Of a DNA stretch of 64,000 bases, positions 45,226 through 57,681 are shown one piece after another. Source of the DNA: Lepidurus packardi (taxonomy: Eukaryota; Arthropoda; Branchiopoda; Notostraca; Triopsidae). A program made the translations under genes and the position numbers. The stretch lies in assembly GCA_023053545.1 (NCBI GenBank), contig JAKZAN010000214.1:1-64000 (forward strand), written 5' to 3'. The notes under the pieces are model-generated. The model was not told where the DNA came from and ran no database searches. It worked only from the letters and a program-made list of their open reading frames with translations. The stretch's first letter is position 1, and the number at the start of each line of letters is the position of its first letter.

Positions 45226-45609
45226 TATGTTCTGAATTGTGTGTATATCTGTGTATATTGACTTGCGACATGACTGGGGTAAATTTAGTGTAATCATCCA
45301 TTTTGGGAGGCTTATATTTAATTGTTCAATGGGAATGTGAGGCGTGTAATGTAATAAGTAATCTAGTGGTTTGAGGGTGTCCAATATTTCTGTACAGAGG
45401 GACAACACACTTTACACAAAAACACGGTGCTGACAAATTTAAAATCTTCTTTTAAACTTATTGAACTTTAGACATTCCCAGGAACCATAACTCCAAATTG
45501 ATATCCTCAATAAGATTATCACACTTACCTAAGTATATAGACAGACACTCCTTAACAACTAAACTCATACACTTCAAAATACTCTGCACTTCACTCCCTA
45601 CTCAACGAC
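45226..45609. other. Intergenic, no gene recognised
   Basis: Spacer between two plus-strand genes; the last 150 bases are A/C-rich leader. No gene seen. Confidence 0.4.
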
Positions 45610-47092
45610 ATGGAAACACACCTCCAGGCACTCGGACGCGAAAACCAATAACTCAAAATGGAACTCACCGAACTCAGAAACGCATTTGACCTCAATCGCG
45701 AAGTCATAACCATTCTTTCCAACAAAGCTGAAATCTCCAAAAGACACTTCTACGTCATGCTCAAGAAGATGGGCGAACACATCCTCGAACTATCCGAGAA
45801 CCAGTTCGAAATACGCAGGCAGAGGACCGCCAAGGTCGAGCAGGTACCATTTGATTAGCTGACTCCCTTCCATCATTTATGTAATGGCCGTAGCTGGAAG
45901 AACTCGAACAGAAGTACCAAAAGTCCCTATAGAGGGTCAAGCACCTGGAGAAACAGCTGGAGTAGGCTACTACCCTGCTCACTATCACAGAATTCGAAAC
46001 CAGTTCCCTGAATCATAATAACTACCAGACACACATGTATCGAGATGCAGGCAAAAGTAACAGCATCAGCCAGGCCTTTGTTAACCAGTCCTCTAAAAAC
46101 AGCAGCAACGAGGCCTCTCTTGGCAGTATCTTTAAGGTGACCTCGATGAATGCAATAGGATCTGCAGGAGGACATGAACAAACTCGAAGGCCAGCAATCA
46201 TTAGTCCGAAGTAGACCCATGAGGTTCTCACGGGAGAAATAGTTAAATTAAGTAATTAACTATTTGCAATGGGGGCAGCCTACACCCAGATAAAGGCTGA
46301 GAACAAGTCGCTCAAAATGACCCTTAAGGTAAGCTGAAAAATCCTCTTATCCACTATCCATCTCCTATGTCATTTCTAATTATTCTATGATTTGGAACGT
46401 AGAAACTCCAAGAACCCTTAAACAACCCCCCGAGCATCAGAAGGACCAATACCTTCAACTACAACAATAGATCACCAGAGTACGAAGAGTTCCCTAGTGA
46501 TTAGATATCCGAAGAGAACTACGAGTAATAATACAGTGATGAGTCTGACCACCATAACAATTCCTATATGGGTGGCGGTATGGCCCGTGGGGAATTGCAT
46601 AGTTTCTGTACTACTCGCAATGCTCCTTCCCACTTCAAGACCAGAACATTGAATCACATACAGGGTGAAAGCAGCGTCACTAATCGGAATAACAACAGGG
46701 ATGCTAATAGAAATAGCAAGTAGGCGAGAGGCAACTCAAAACATCATAGGAAGAATAGCCTGATTTCAGACCCACTGAGCAGTCCTACTTACGGCGTTGC
46801 GGTGTAGAACCAGCTGAAGAAATAAATCGCTGGGCTGAACCGCAAGAATGATCATTTAATACACCAGCTAGAAATCCTACAGCTAGCCTGGAAAAAGAGG
46901 GGTTTGGACGTCAGAAAGAAATAGCCAGTTAGTAAGGCTGGCAATGGCAACAGAATGAAATAATCGCGGAGGATGAACGAGGCTGAAATACTGGAGCTGG
47001 TGGACTGGAGGTATCGGATGGAGATTCTGGACGCCGTCTAGATAATTCAACATCTGTCATACAACTAGGATCTCAGGTCGAAATCTAGATGA
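45610..47092 (+). CDS. Coiled-coil protein with disordered middle, 452 aa
   Basis: Three exons (45610-45843, 45894-46328, 46403-47092), introns 50 and 74 nt, all joining in phase 0. The first 125 residues are a coiled coil (LELRNAFDL-type heptads, then LEELEQKYQKSLERVKHLEK). A Ser/Asn-rich middle follows, with a second short coil at about 200-230, a Tyr/Asp/Asn-rich region, and a final coil near 360-450 ending in basic residues. Many UAR codons lie in the coils. No domain recognised; probably a structural or centriolar-type protein. Confidence 0.75.
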
Positions 47093-47258
47093 GGATGAGG
47101 GGAGCAGAACTGACTTTAGGGAGAAAATTGTAAATCTCGAGAGAGTTTAAAACGATACACAAATGCATACATATTATTTTATAATAGATAATTCTTTTAA
47201 ACTGTGGAGAAATGTCCTTTGCATTACTGACTTATTTTGACATGTAGATGTGTTGCCA

Positions 47259-49688
47259 TCAGGACTTGTACTGCAAAACACTGGGGTTCTCCGCATCTCT
47301 CTCGATGTACTCCTTCTCGATGAGCTTATCCACCGCTTCTTTTATTTGCTACAAACATACAAACAATCATATTGCCAATGAAAAATGTATCCTTACGTTT
47401 ATAGTCGTCTGGAAGAACTTCAGATAAACTCCCATTTCCTGGTGCAACTCTACTAGCCCCAGAGTTTTCTTTCTCTTCATTACTTTCACGATTGCTGCCT
47501 AAATCGCTAGTTCACGTTCCACTGATATCGATTCCTTTCTTGGCTTCTTGACAGGGCGGGCAGATCTGTAACTCACCTTTTTATACTCTGACATGTACGA
47601 GTCATTATACTAGAAGGCTCCATTCGAGTAGTTCAAGATTCCGTCCTTGGTCGATAGGCACCCCAGTTGTCTGTTGATGAACTAAATATCAACACTGAAC
47701 TTCTGTAGGATCTCGGTTACGGTCACCCTTCTTCGTTGTGACTAGACAAATAGCAACACCAAACCCTGGAACATATTCATCACAATCTGCGAAGTATCCA
47801 GTTTGGCGTTCAATTTTCTATTATGCCTGACTTCGATCGACATACCACTCATCAATGGTAAATATTCTAGGTGTCTGTTAGAGTGTGCCGAGCAATAGAA
47901 AGTCTCGAACTCCTTCCTAACGAACTAGAGCTATTGAGGGAAGGTGAGCTAGAGGTTGGTCTCAGCCTGCTCTTCCTTGAGGTAGTTGGTCCAGTTTTCC
48001 CGATTCAACACCCGGACCGAGTACTCAAAAGCGACTAGATTGTTGGATCCTCGCGTCATTAGCACATACTTCTTGAACTGGGATTCCAGTTGCGATGCTT
48101 TAATATAGTCATTATACTTTCCCTCTGCTCCTTCTGTGAACATACCTCCACAACACTCCTTCATCCTTTCGATGAATCTGTTCTCGACTTCCAGACTCGG
48201 TGTAGTGTTCATTAACAGTCTCCGCGATAGTTCGTATTCGTAGGTACTCATGAAGATGTCCTTGCTCTGGAGACATTCGAAGGTCCTGAGCATCTGCTAT
48301 TCGGTGTCTCCCGCGAGTTTGCCTTCCTTGATGAGGTTGCTGATGTGGATTGCCAAATTTTAGCAGATGCGAAATTCTTAATCGTGCACATTGAGGACCG
48401 ATTCCATAGCTTTTCTGAAATGGAATAAGAAATCCTGATCGTCGCAGAATGCATACGATGTGAACTTCAGATTGAGCTGGTAGAACTCCCCGAATTTGGA
48501 AATGAAAGCAATTGCACCTTCGTCTCGAGCAATGATCTCGAACATTTGCAACCCTGACTATTTAAGAAAGTTGTGGTATTCGGTCCGCAGATGCTCCAGA
48601 ACGTGGTGTTGTTTCATGAAGCCGTACATGAATCTCAGTTTCTATAAATCGGCAAAAATAAAGGTCAAGGAGGATGGGTACTTCAATATCTCTAGACCTC
48701 AGATACCTCTTTACGCCGGTTTCAGGGTTTGAGATGTACTCTGGATGCGTAGAAATGAAGGTCTGACTCAGGAGAGTTAGTAGAAGGTCTGTTTCTTCAG
48801 GAGTCAGCGGAACTGTTTGCCTGATAAAGGCTGCCTCATCAGCGATAAAACTCTCAATTCTTCTGAGGTATTCATAGACGTCCATATCCCTGGACTGTAT
48901 CCTGCTCGTAAGGTAGACTCTTACTCTTTCTTGTGTATAGATCCCCTGAATTATAAGTATTTGTAAATTATTAATGATTAGAAAAAGGTGTTTACGAGAA
49001 ACTCTCGGAAGGTGGACTTAGCAGTAGCTTCAGCCACACTTCTGATGATAGTTGAAATAGGGAGCAAAGTCGGAGGAACATTGCCATGGGAGGCCTGTTC
49101 AGATAAGATAGTGAAATAGTTTTTGAAGACCAATGTCTTTCTATTGCGTTCATCGCAAAGCAGATTGTCTTCGAAGATCATATACGCTTTGACCTTCAGC
49201 CGAGGGAATCCCGCTTCTTTCAGATAGTATCGATCCTAAGCATGAGTTTTAAAATTCGGGGAGTTGAGTTATGACTAAGGCTTTATTACCAGGTACTGGA
49301 AACAGAACAGAGCCACTTTCAGCAGATCCTGGTACGCGAGCCAGAGTCTCTGCAGAAAGTCCAGCAGCTCAACCGTCTCTGCGCAACGTAGCAGGCGCAT
49401 ATGTATGATGAGGTACATGGTGTCCTGGAAGCATTCATAGAGCTTTTCAGTGCGTGAAGCTTTCTGTGTGCACATACGGTATATGTCTCTGTATTGGCAA
49501 CGAGTATTTGGTCTTTAGGTACAATGTTACGTGTAGATGAGGAGAGTGTCGTTTCTGTTGGGCTGGTAGGGTTTTTGGGGGATGGGTCCCTATTGGAAAT
49601 AGTGCTCGTCTATTTATTGTGCCAGGCGGGTGAAGTAGTTCTTGGAGGGCTGCCACTCGTTGACGAAGTTGGAGAGTTTGTCGAACAT
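47259..49688 (-). CDS. Cullin family protein
   Basis: Five exons (49688-49290, 49235-48996, 48945-48715, 48641-47397, 47348-47259), introns 48-73 nt, 734 residues, normal cullin length. The N-terminal helical repeats bind adaptors; the cullin-homology region shows YEYELSRRLLMN, ENWTNYLKEE, EFETFYCSAHSNRHLEY and VTVTEILQKF. The C-terminal winged helix has AAIVKVMKRKKTLG, in which the Lys after VM is the expected NEDD8 site, and KLIEKEYIERD. Cullins scaffold RING ubiquitin ligases. Which paralogue (CUL1, CUL3, CUL4) is unclear. The third intron boundary was chosen to keep phase. Confidence 0.9.
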
Positions 49689-50015
49689 TGGTATGCAGGG
49701 TTTGTTATGAGTGTATGGGAGGAGTGCGCAAATCTAGGTACTGGGTATAATCCTGTTATGATTCTGTTGTTTACAAATATGTTTTAAATGTCGATTCTAC
49801 TTTTTGAATTAGTTCATGATCCTATATTGGCTTCAAGAGGATAGGTTGTCTAGTGGAAGCCAGACGGTAGCTTTCATCTCCATAATCACAGCTAACTATT
49901 TATTACTCTACTTCAAAAACAAATACCCTTCAGATCCTTTCGCTCAGCCCAAACCACCACTCTGCACACTCCGATAATTAAATACTCTACCCTATAGCAT
50001 CAAACACCCCCATCT
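49689..50015. other. Divergent promoter region
   Basis: Between the cullin and the small membrane-protein gene. No coding region seen. The right end is C/A-rich leader. Confidence 0.4.
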
Positions 50016-50393
50016 ATGCCCATCCAGGATTTCCTAGATCTCCACGCTGACACTCTCCTCCTCGCCTACGTCTTCGCCATAGCAGCCTACATTGGATTCA
50101 TCATCTTAGCACGCTGTCTGAACATCCTCCTAGATCTCCTGTTCTAGCTCAGCGAGGAGTCACCCTAAATCTACTACCTGCTGTTTTGGGACGACGAGAC
50201 CGAAATGGAGTACCAGTAGTACCACCGAAATATGTACCTGCAGAAAGTGCAGTAAGAGTTTTTGACTTTAGTGGAGTCGAAGAGATTCCAGGAGAGTGCC
50301 GAGAAGAGCGGGGACAGGAGTCTGGGGTTCATCGTGGAACAGATAAAGGATTCGCAGAACACGCAGAACCTTAAACACTACCTGAAACTTTGA
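50016..50393 (+). CDS. Small single-pass membrane protein, 125 aa
   Basis: Single exon. One long hydrophobic helix covers residues about 14-45 (LLLAYVFAIAAYIGFIILA and on), followed by an acidic stretch and a helical C-terminus (YLQKVQEEFLTLVESKRFQ). Four UAR codons are read as Glu. The first residues are short and acidic, so the bulk is probably cytosolic. No family recognised. Confidence 0.65.
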
Positions 50394-50621
50394 TTTAACT
50401 ACGGAAGCAATAGTCTAACTAATCGTGTTAACCTCTTTACTTTTGCGTAGAGTCTTCTGTTTCTTGCTTTGTCTATATTGATTTGTGTCAATAACCTTTC
50501 ATCCTTTGTGAGGAAATAAAAAACAATTGGAAACTCACGATAACAATGGCTCTAACTGTGTGCTTCTTGGATCCTTTGATTCGAATGGCATTCATCTTTG
50601 TTTCTAATATATACACTGTTC

Positions 50622-51842
50622 TCAATCAATAATAAAGTCTCGTGGACCTGCTTTCTTCCGATCAGCCTGAGCTTGTTTTTTATTGCCTAATGCCTGGTAG
50701 GCATCGGCGCGATTCCTGTAGGCCTCCAGGTATTCCACATCTAATGATATAGCTTTGTTGTAGACTTGCACAGAATCACTCAGTTTCCCCAATTTGAAAA
50801 GTGCAATCCCCAGATACGTGTAACATTCCGCATCCTAGGACTTTCCTTTCAGAGCTCTCCTAAGATAATCTTCTGCCTTGCGATAATCTAGCTGATAATC
50901 CACATAGAACTGACCCATTTTCTTTAAGGTCTCGAAATTGTGGGGATCGGAGTCGATAGACTTGTTGAACCATTCAAGAGCTTTTTTCTGATCAGCACGT
51001 TGAGCCCAACAAGCAATCTCACAGCATGCTTTACTGTGTTTGGGATTTAACTCCAGGCACTTAAAGAGGTCTTTCTCTGCAAAAGATCTGTTATTTCCTA
51101 CATTATATACTACCAATCCTCTTTCGAAGTACTTATCTGCATTTGTGGGATCAGCCTTGATCGACCTGCAGAGAACCTACAGCTTTTTCTTTTCTTCATC
51201 TCGTTGCATGCATTTATAGGTCTGGCTCAATTATGGACCCAATAAACCCATAACCCTCAAAGACTCAGTCTTCTTTAGAGCCTATTCCGAGAACTTCTTT
51301 ATCGTGGACTACAAGCTCTCTCTTTCTTTATCCACGAGGGATTTGGCTGTGTGGATGCTCTTACCATAGAATCCTGCACCCTCTACCCTGTCTTTGACCT
51401 CAGCCAAGTCACTGCACTTCAAGGACGCCCATTATCCTTTTTCCATCTTCGCTAAAATTTCTGCCACATCTTCATCCATTTTGACCTACTCCTTAATAGT
51501 CACGATGTAGGCCTTATATTCTTTCAAAAAGGTGTCCAGGGTTTACTTGGCACTTTTGAATTGTTCTTACACACTCCTACAGCTCTCATCCAACTCAAGC
51601 AGGAACTTCTCAAGTATCTGATTATCTCGGAGGAGTTAGCTGAACTCAGCACTGATTACAGTGATATTGGTGTTGCCGTGTTTGTGGTGTCTCTGGTCCT
51701 TGATGCTTTCGCAAGTGTGGCAGAACCGAGGGTCTACTTTGCCTTGGGGATGGGCGCATAGCGTGAGGATAGGGTGATGGGAGCTGTCCACAGGACATTT
51801 ATGAGTGTTTATCTCTGCTGACAATTCTGATGATTTTTTCAT
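50622..51842 (-). CDS. Zinc-finger and TPR protein (copy 2)
   Basis: Single exon, 406 residues, same design as 30244-31554. The N-terminal Cys/His cluster reads HKCP, LCAHPQGKVDPRFCHTC and HHKH; the middle shares a G-TAA-W..L.C element and the FYGKSIHTAKSL (copy 1: MYGDSISDAKKM) segment; the C-terminal half has TPRs (SKACCEIACWAQRADQKKAL, AECYTYLGIALFKLGKLSDS). The motif order and spacing make the two clear paralogues some 20 kb apart. The function is unknown; TPRs suggest a scaffold. Confidence 0.78.
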
Positions 51843-51953
51843 CCTGGGTTCTTACTGATGTGGAAATTTATAAAATTTATGATAAAGTAAAATCATAATC
51901 GGTTATATTAGTTCATAAAATAACTAAGTCGAAACAGAACTGCAAACGTCCAT

Positions 51954-52311
51954 TCAACTGAAGTTGTGAGTATTACACAGAGACATTATTGGATACTTCG
52001 ACCAGTCAAGACCAAGCATGTTCGTCATAGGTAGTTCTAGTCCAGCATCATCGCCCATCTACATCGGAGGGGTGTTGATGGGTGCATCTCTAACTGCACC
52101 AGCCCTTCTGGAACCCTCAAACTTCTCTAGTTATTGATTTTCCAATTCTATATTCTACACGACAAAATAATTCTCAATATTTGACTAAATGCCTTACGAT
52201 ATCATTCAAAATCTCTAAATATTCGTAATGGAACCAAAAACTGGGATGTTGTTGTGGGATCGAGTTCGGTACACTCCATGCAATTGTCCGAGGCCAAATA
52301 GGCCCATTCAT
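51954..52311 (-). CDS. Small two-exon hypothetical protein, 104 aa
   Basis: Exons 52311-52198 and 52154-51954, intron 43 nt, phase 0. The first exon is aromatic and Pro-rich (MNGPIWPRTIAWSVP, HPSFWFHYEYLEILNDI); the second is acidic then polar and ends CNTHNFS before TGA. Only this reading gives an open frame with ATG after an in-frame TGA and a GT-AG join. No family recognised. It lies just downstream of the prominin-like gene on the same strand, with its own start. Confidence 0.5.
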
Positions 52312-52505
52312 TCAGTGTGTAGTATGGATAAATAGCACTCAAGTAAGTGTATATTTATGCACTAGTTCGAGAAAGGTAGAAAAGCCAACAACATCATTTG
52401 CTCACATTCCTTTTTCTCATTAAATATCTTTTTAAATAGGTTTGGACTCACAGAGGTTAAGTTAGTGTTTAAAAATATATGACTTTTTTATAAAAAAACC
52501 GAAAA

Positions 52506-55024
52506 TCAGATGCGCACCTCGCTTATTCCAACGTTGTATTCGTTAACCGATGTTTAATAGGGGTTCATCAACAAAGGTATACCCTGCTCGCTCCGGACGA
52601 AAATTTATCGATGGTTAGCTATGTGGCTCAGGTTTTTCTTGGTCGCCCACAGGGTACAGCAAGTTCCGAAGAAACCCACGACTGCAAGAATGGTTGACTG
52701 CACTGCCATGATATAGTAGTCATCTAAACCCTTCCCGCATAGCGTTGACTGAAGTACAAGGATATCCTATCCGATCAAAGAGCAATTGACACCTGGCAGT
52801 ATTCCATATTGGGGATCTGTGATTTCAGAGATTGATCCGTTGACTTGGACTGTCGTCTTTTCGCCTTAAGCTTTGAGAGTCGTAAGAATATTCCCCAAGG
52901 CCTGTATTTTAGGATCGATCGTCGTTGAGTATCTCGAATAGACTGGTAGAATAGCCTGTACTCTGGGCTAATGCCACGACGAGGCAAGATTCGCCAGATC
53001 TTTTCCCATCATATTTCCACAATCCACTTGGCTATATCTTGAACGGATGGCACTGGCAATGGTAGTGGGTGTGTATTTAAGGAAGAGATCATAAAGATTT
53101 ATGCAGCCGCGAGGACAGGACACGAGATCAGTACATTAAACCTGCGGCAGCGAGCACGGGAACTGGACGAGGCTGGAAGCTCCGAAACTGGGGACAAAAC
53201 TATCCACAAGGTTGGGATCACATATATCTTTGTAGTAGTCCCTCGATGCGAGCCTCTGGAAGTAAGCTGAAACATTACTCACATAAGCAATATCGTTGAG
53301 ATTTGAATCAAGATGTCCTTGTATTTGTTCCTTGAATTGAGACCTCAGCGCTACAAGTATCGTAGGATCGAATTAACTGAATTACATAGCTGAGTTCATC
53401 GAGTTATTGAGATCTGTGAGAGTTGAGGTGATTTGTGTAGAGTCAAAGCCGGCTGCGTTGATAATGCTACCTCCTCCTCCAGGGAAACATACAGCAGCCT
53501 AGTCCATAAACTATTTTGATATTCCGATTCTCGTGCCGTAGTCTGAAAGTTGGTTAGAATGTAATTAGGTATTTATTGAGTTAGAGAAGCTTTACCTATT
53601 AGTGAAGAGGGGGTGTTATCCAAGGCAATAAGTGACTGTTTGCATACAACTCCTAGTGGAGGAATCAAGACCCAGTACACGATGGACACAGAGAATGCTA
53701 TGAGAGTACACAAGGAGAAGAGTGTACAAGAACAATACACTGCATACTTGCACTTTTCAATCTTGTAGAAGAACATATACCCGAGGCCTACCACAGCTAC
53801 GAGCATAGCTAATCCAATCACTACCACAAATGACCTAGAGAAAAAGGCGACCAAACGATTACCAAACATAAAATAGTCCGCAAAAGTGTCGTACTCCGAA
53901 GGTGTGTTGATTGTATTAATTACAGACGATAGTGTGGAAATAGCTTGCTGTATTGTAGAGTTGATGCTGGAAGTCGAAGAGTTAAGATTTTGAATAGACT
54001 TTGATCCAGATATTGCAGCAGAGGAAATTGAGCTAGAGAGATTATAGCTTGTTTGGCTGAGACCCCCGATGTTGGGGCTGCCGAGGATGTAATCAAACGC
54101 AGACTCAATGATTGGTGGACTGTTGGGGACCGGCGAATTATAGATAATTTTTATAGTAGCATTAGGTTTAACACCGTCCGCGAGTATCTCGAGATCTTTA
54201 TTCAGTTGATTTGTAGTATTGGTAACATTGTTGAGAGAGCTGTACATGTTCGAGACGAAGGCCAAAAGGATACTGCTGAAGTTACCGTTGAGGTATCCGA
54301 GCTGATTGGATAGAGTCTGGACACCCATGAAATAGCTCTGTCCGGAAGTAGTAATGTTGCCATTGAGAATATCATCTCTAAGCATAGACAACTCACAACG
54401 GAGAAAAGGGATAGCATTTTCAGCATCTGATATATTGAATATGGCTGAAGAATCCAAATAAAATGAAATAAATGATTAATTTGTTGGAATGTAAGTACCT
54501 GCAATAGAGGTCGCAACGCCGGTTAGTAGGATTAACAGAGTCAAAATGGTTGGAAGTCGGATTTATTCGTTGGTCCTTGGATCTTTGCTTCTAGTCCTGT
54601 AACAGCAGGAACAGCACAGGTAGATAGGCAGGCACAACACAGTCAAGAACAACCCTGACGATAGAATAATGAGGAGCCAACGCCATTTAAAGGTTGTTAA
54701 TTAGTAGATCTTTCTGAGGTCCATATTGACCAGAGAATTGATAGAATAGCTGAATGCAGAATTAAGAAATGTGAGTAGTATTTGCTGAATAATGAGTGGG
54801 TACTAGTCGAGGGGGAAGTAAGAGTATGCAGCGTCGATGTATTTGGACTTTTTGAATGATTTAAGTGTAGAGGTGTAAGTGTCTCTGGGCGCACGACAGT
54901 AGGTGAAGACTTATTCGGTCCTGGAGGGATTGGTGATGACTTTGGCAGGGTCGAGCTGGGTATTCGCAGAGTAGCTGAAGAGCAAGCAGAGAGCTATCAG
55001 AAATAGTGGGGTACGCCTGAGCAT
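52506..55024 (-). CDS. Prominin-like five-TM glycoprotein
   Basis: Three exons (55024-54499, 54444-53596, 53542-52506), introns 54 and 53 nt, 803 residues. A signal peptide is followed by an ectodomain, TM1 with a Cys run (LCLPIYLCCSCCYR), a short loop, TM2, a large Asn-glycosylated ectodomain, TM3 (VVVIGLAMLVAVVGLGYMFF) and TM4, a second large ectodomain with spaced Cys, TM5 and a short cytosolic tail. This five-TM, two-large-loop layout and the Cys run are hallmarks of prominins, cholesterol-binding proteins of microvilli and cilia. Sequence identity is low, so the call rests on topology. Confidence 0.65.
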
Positions 55025-55552
55025 CGTTGGTTTGGCGATTTCTACAATAATTATATCATATTATAATTAGACTTATTAGATTTATTTGTCTAAGTAGATA
55101 GATTTATGATGAGGCTTAGTATCGATATCGGGATGAGTGGGTTTTGTTAACCCTCTTTATTTGAATGGTAGGGTGCTTACTATTAACATTATTGAAAAAT
55201 AACGTGTCGGGAGGGTGTGTGGGTATGTGAGGTTTAAGGAAGAGCCATCTGTTTTAGTAGGGACGTTTTGGTTTTTAAATTAAATCAGGTCGTGTATTCG
55301 AGGACAGTACCATCAATAGAAAATCCTAAACTGTATATAAGCCTATGTACTTCTACATAGTTATAATTTTGTGTGCGCATTGTTCTTTCGGGTATTTTGA
55401 ACCCTCTTTTAAACTTAATATTCTATGGTCAGTGCCAACTATATGCCTTTCTTGAACGAATAACAAGCACAATAGCCACCCCCTGCATAAACTAGCATAG
55501 CCCACTCCAATACTAGTCATTATAATTACCAGTACAACACAATATACACACA
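55025..55552. other. Divergent promoter region, about 0.5 kb
   Basis: Between the prominin-like gene and the second SWIM-RING gene. Minus-strand open frames around 55353-55741 are antisense to the ligase gene or lack starts. No gene seen. Confidence 0.4.
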
Positions 55553-57416
55553 ATGTCCAGACTCGTTCCCTGGCGCAACAAACCCACGCCCTTCATCCTC
55601 GAGATGATGCCCGTCGCCAAATAATACAAACTCTATCTCGTCCACTAGACTGGGCCCACTTCTTTCGTGTTCAAGGATGACAGCGATAACAAGTTCAAAG
55701 TAACATCCAAACATAATCATCTCATCTATGATATCTGACATGCAAAAGGTAACTATCGGAATGAAACTTAGTTGTTCGTGTGCCGTAGTTCAGAACGACC
55801 ACTGCCTCCATACTCTGTTTGTCATGCTAAAAAGGTTCAGGGTCGATGAGACTAACCCTATCATCTGGCAAGGTAAACCCAGTTTCTAATGAATTTCGAC
55901 TGCATCACATGTTGTTGTGGGCCTTTCTTTCTTTTCATTGATGATTACATGAGCCAAACCCTAATCATTTAACACAGCTTCGTACCTGGACAATGAACTG
56001 GACGGTCTGGTGCAGATGAAATTCTCGGAAAAGAGAAAACAGTCGAGCACCAATAGCCACAATAACAAATTCTTAAAAAAGAAAACAGTAACGGATAATA
56101 ACAAAGAAAAGTAAAAGGATGAGTTCGATTTCCCCAAAGTCTCAGACGACGACACCTGTCCCATCTGCTATGTCGAACTCAAGGGCGAGTGCTACTCCCA
56201 GTGCGCGACCTGCCAGAACTGTCTCCACAGCAAGTGTCTCAAAGTCTGGGCACAGCACAAGCAGGAGTCCCGCACTCCCGTCACATGTCCTCTGTGTCGG
56301 TCCGAATTCGATAACCCCATACATATTGTGCTGCGAGATATGGAACGGTGGGCTTCGCGGTTCCTAATCCATAAAGGCACTAAGTGCTCAGGCTGCAACC
56401 AAAAGAACATCAAAGGACTGATATTTAGGTGCATTCACTGCGATAATGCCGCTCTTTGCAAGCAGTGTTTCTAGAGTGGAGAGCACAAAGAACACGATTA
56501 CTTCCTGATGAAAGAAAATGCGTAAGGGTAGTGGGTACAAGCCCCTACTAGGAGTGCTCTCGGACTTTCTAAAAACCCAGCTTATCGTTTTACAAGGCCT
56601 AGCGACTAAGAAGAGCGATATAAAGCCTAGAAGCCAATTAAGGATATTAAAAGCTATGTTATTGGAGTTTTCCCAACCGTAAAAGACTATAACTTCAACC
56701 AACTAGCCACGATGGGTGGAGGCATCGGCAATCCTGGAGGAGTCAATCTCGGGGTCATTGGCAATGAAGTTCGGCTCAAGCAAATCTGTCATGAATGCAA
56801 CAATCCAGGAAACGACATGATGAAAAGGTTAAACTGTGGACACACCTATCACGAGGAGTGTTTAAAAGGGATGTTCGAGAGATCGGAATACGAATGTACA
56901 GTTGACGGGTAAGTCATATGCAAAGGACTCGTGAACTGTCTGAGTGTCAGATTGAAAAAGAAAGTAACAAAACCCATGGTGGATGTGGTGATCCTCAATC
57001 GTAACCAGAATGGTAGCATCAATGGAGCCAGTGAAGAGTACAAGAGCCGGAGCGCAATGAAGAATAAAGAGCAGGGTCAGCCTAATACTCAGCCTACGAC
57101 AGAGAATGTTGCCAATACCAAGAATAACAATATTTCTGGAATCAAAAGATAAGCGTCCACAGGCAAACCCCCATCGAGTCTGATGATCAGCAGCAACCAG
57201 ACTCAGCAGAAGATGGAGCAGAACCTAAGGGTATTCCGGATAAAGAAGAAGGTCTTGGACCGGAAAGTGGAGCAGTTCTCGCCGAACCTGAATTTACTGG
57301 GAATGGGGGAAGGGATGGTGATAACAGGGATATCGCAGCAGCAGGTAGGAAGCGTAGCCCCGATGTTAGGAGTGCAGGGGTCGCAACGGACAAGGAGCAT
57401 CATGCGAAACCTATGA
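55553..57416 (+). CDS. SWIM-RING-ZZ E3 ubiquitin ligase (copy 2)
   Basis: Three exons (55553-55699, 55749-55872, 55978-57416), introns 49 and 105 nt, 569 residues. Same domain order as 36846-38544: SWIM finger (CSCAVVQNDHCLHTLFVMLK), RING (CPICYVELKGE, CATCQNCLHSKC, CPLCRSEF), ZZ (CSGCNQKN, CIHC, CKQC) and a last RING-like part (CHECNN, LNCGHTYHEEC). A Lys/Asn-rich tail follows. The two copies agree best in the SWIM finger and RING. The extra intron in copy 2 splits the region after PIIWQ. Ubiquitin ligase activity is inferred from the RING ligands, which are complete. Confidence 0.88.
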
Positions 57417-57681
57417 TTACCTGACATAATAATATTATTTGCATAATTCTACTCGTGAAAATGCGATACTTTTTCTATGTAAATGCCTCTCCTGTGATAT
57501 CATCAGATAAATATCTACAAGCCTATATGTGTAGCTTAAAAATTAATTCCTTCAGAAAACTTCGGGGATAAATGCGTAGTCTCCAACAAAGGTCTGCCAG
57601 GCTAGAGTTAAAACTATATTACGTATGCACACAACACCCTAGACTAATTATAAACTTGCACTTCCAAAAACGCACACTCTC

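Noticed and set aside
52507..52700. An extra exon extending the prominin-like protein to the gene at 51954
   Set aside because: A donor can be drawn at the end of the prominin-like frame, but the downstream reading then meets TGA, while the small gene has its own ATG and intron.
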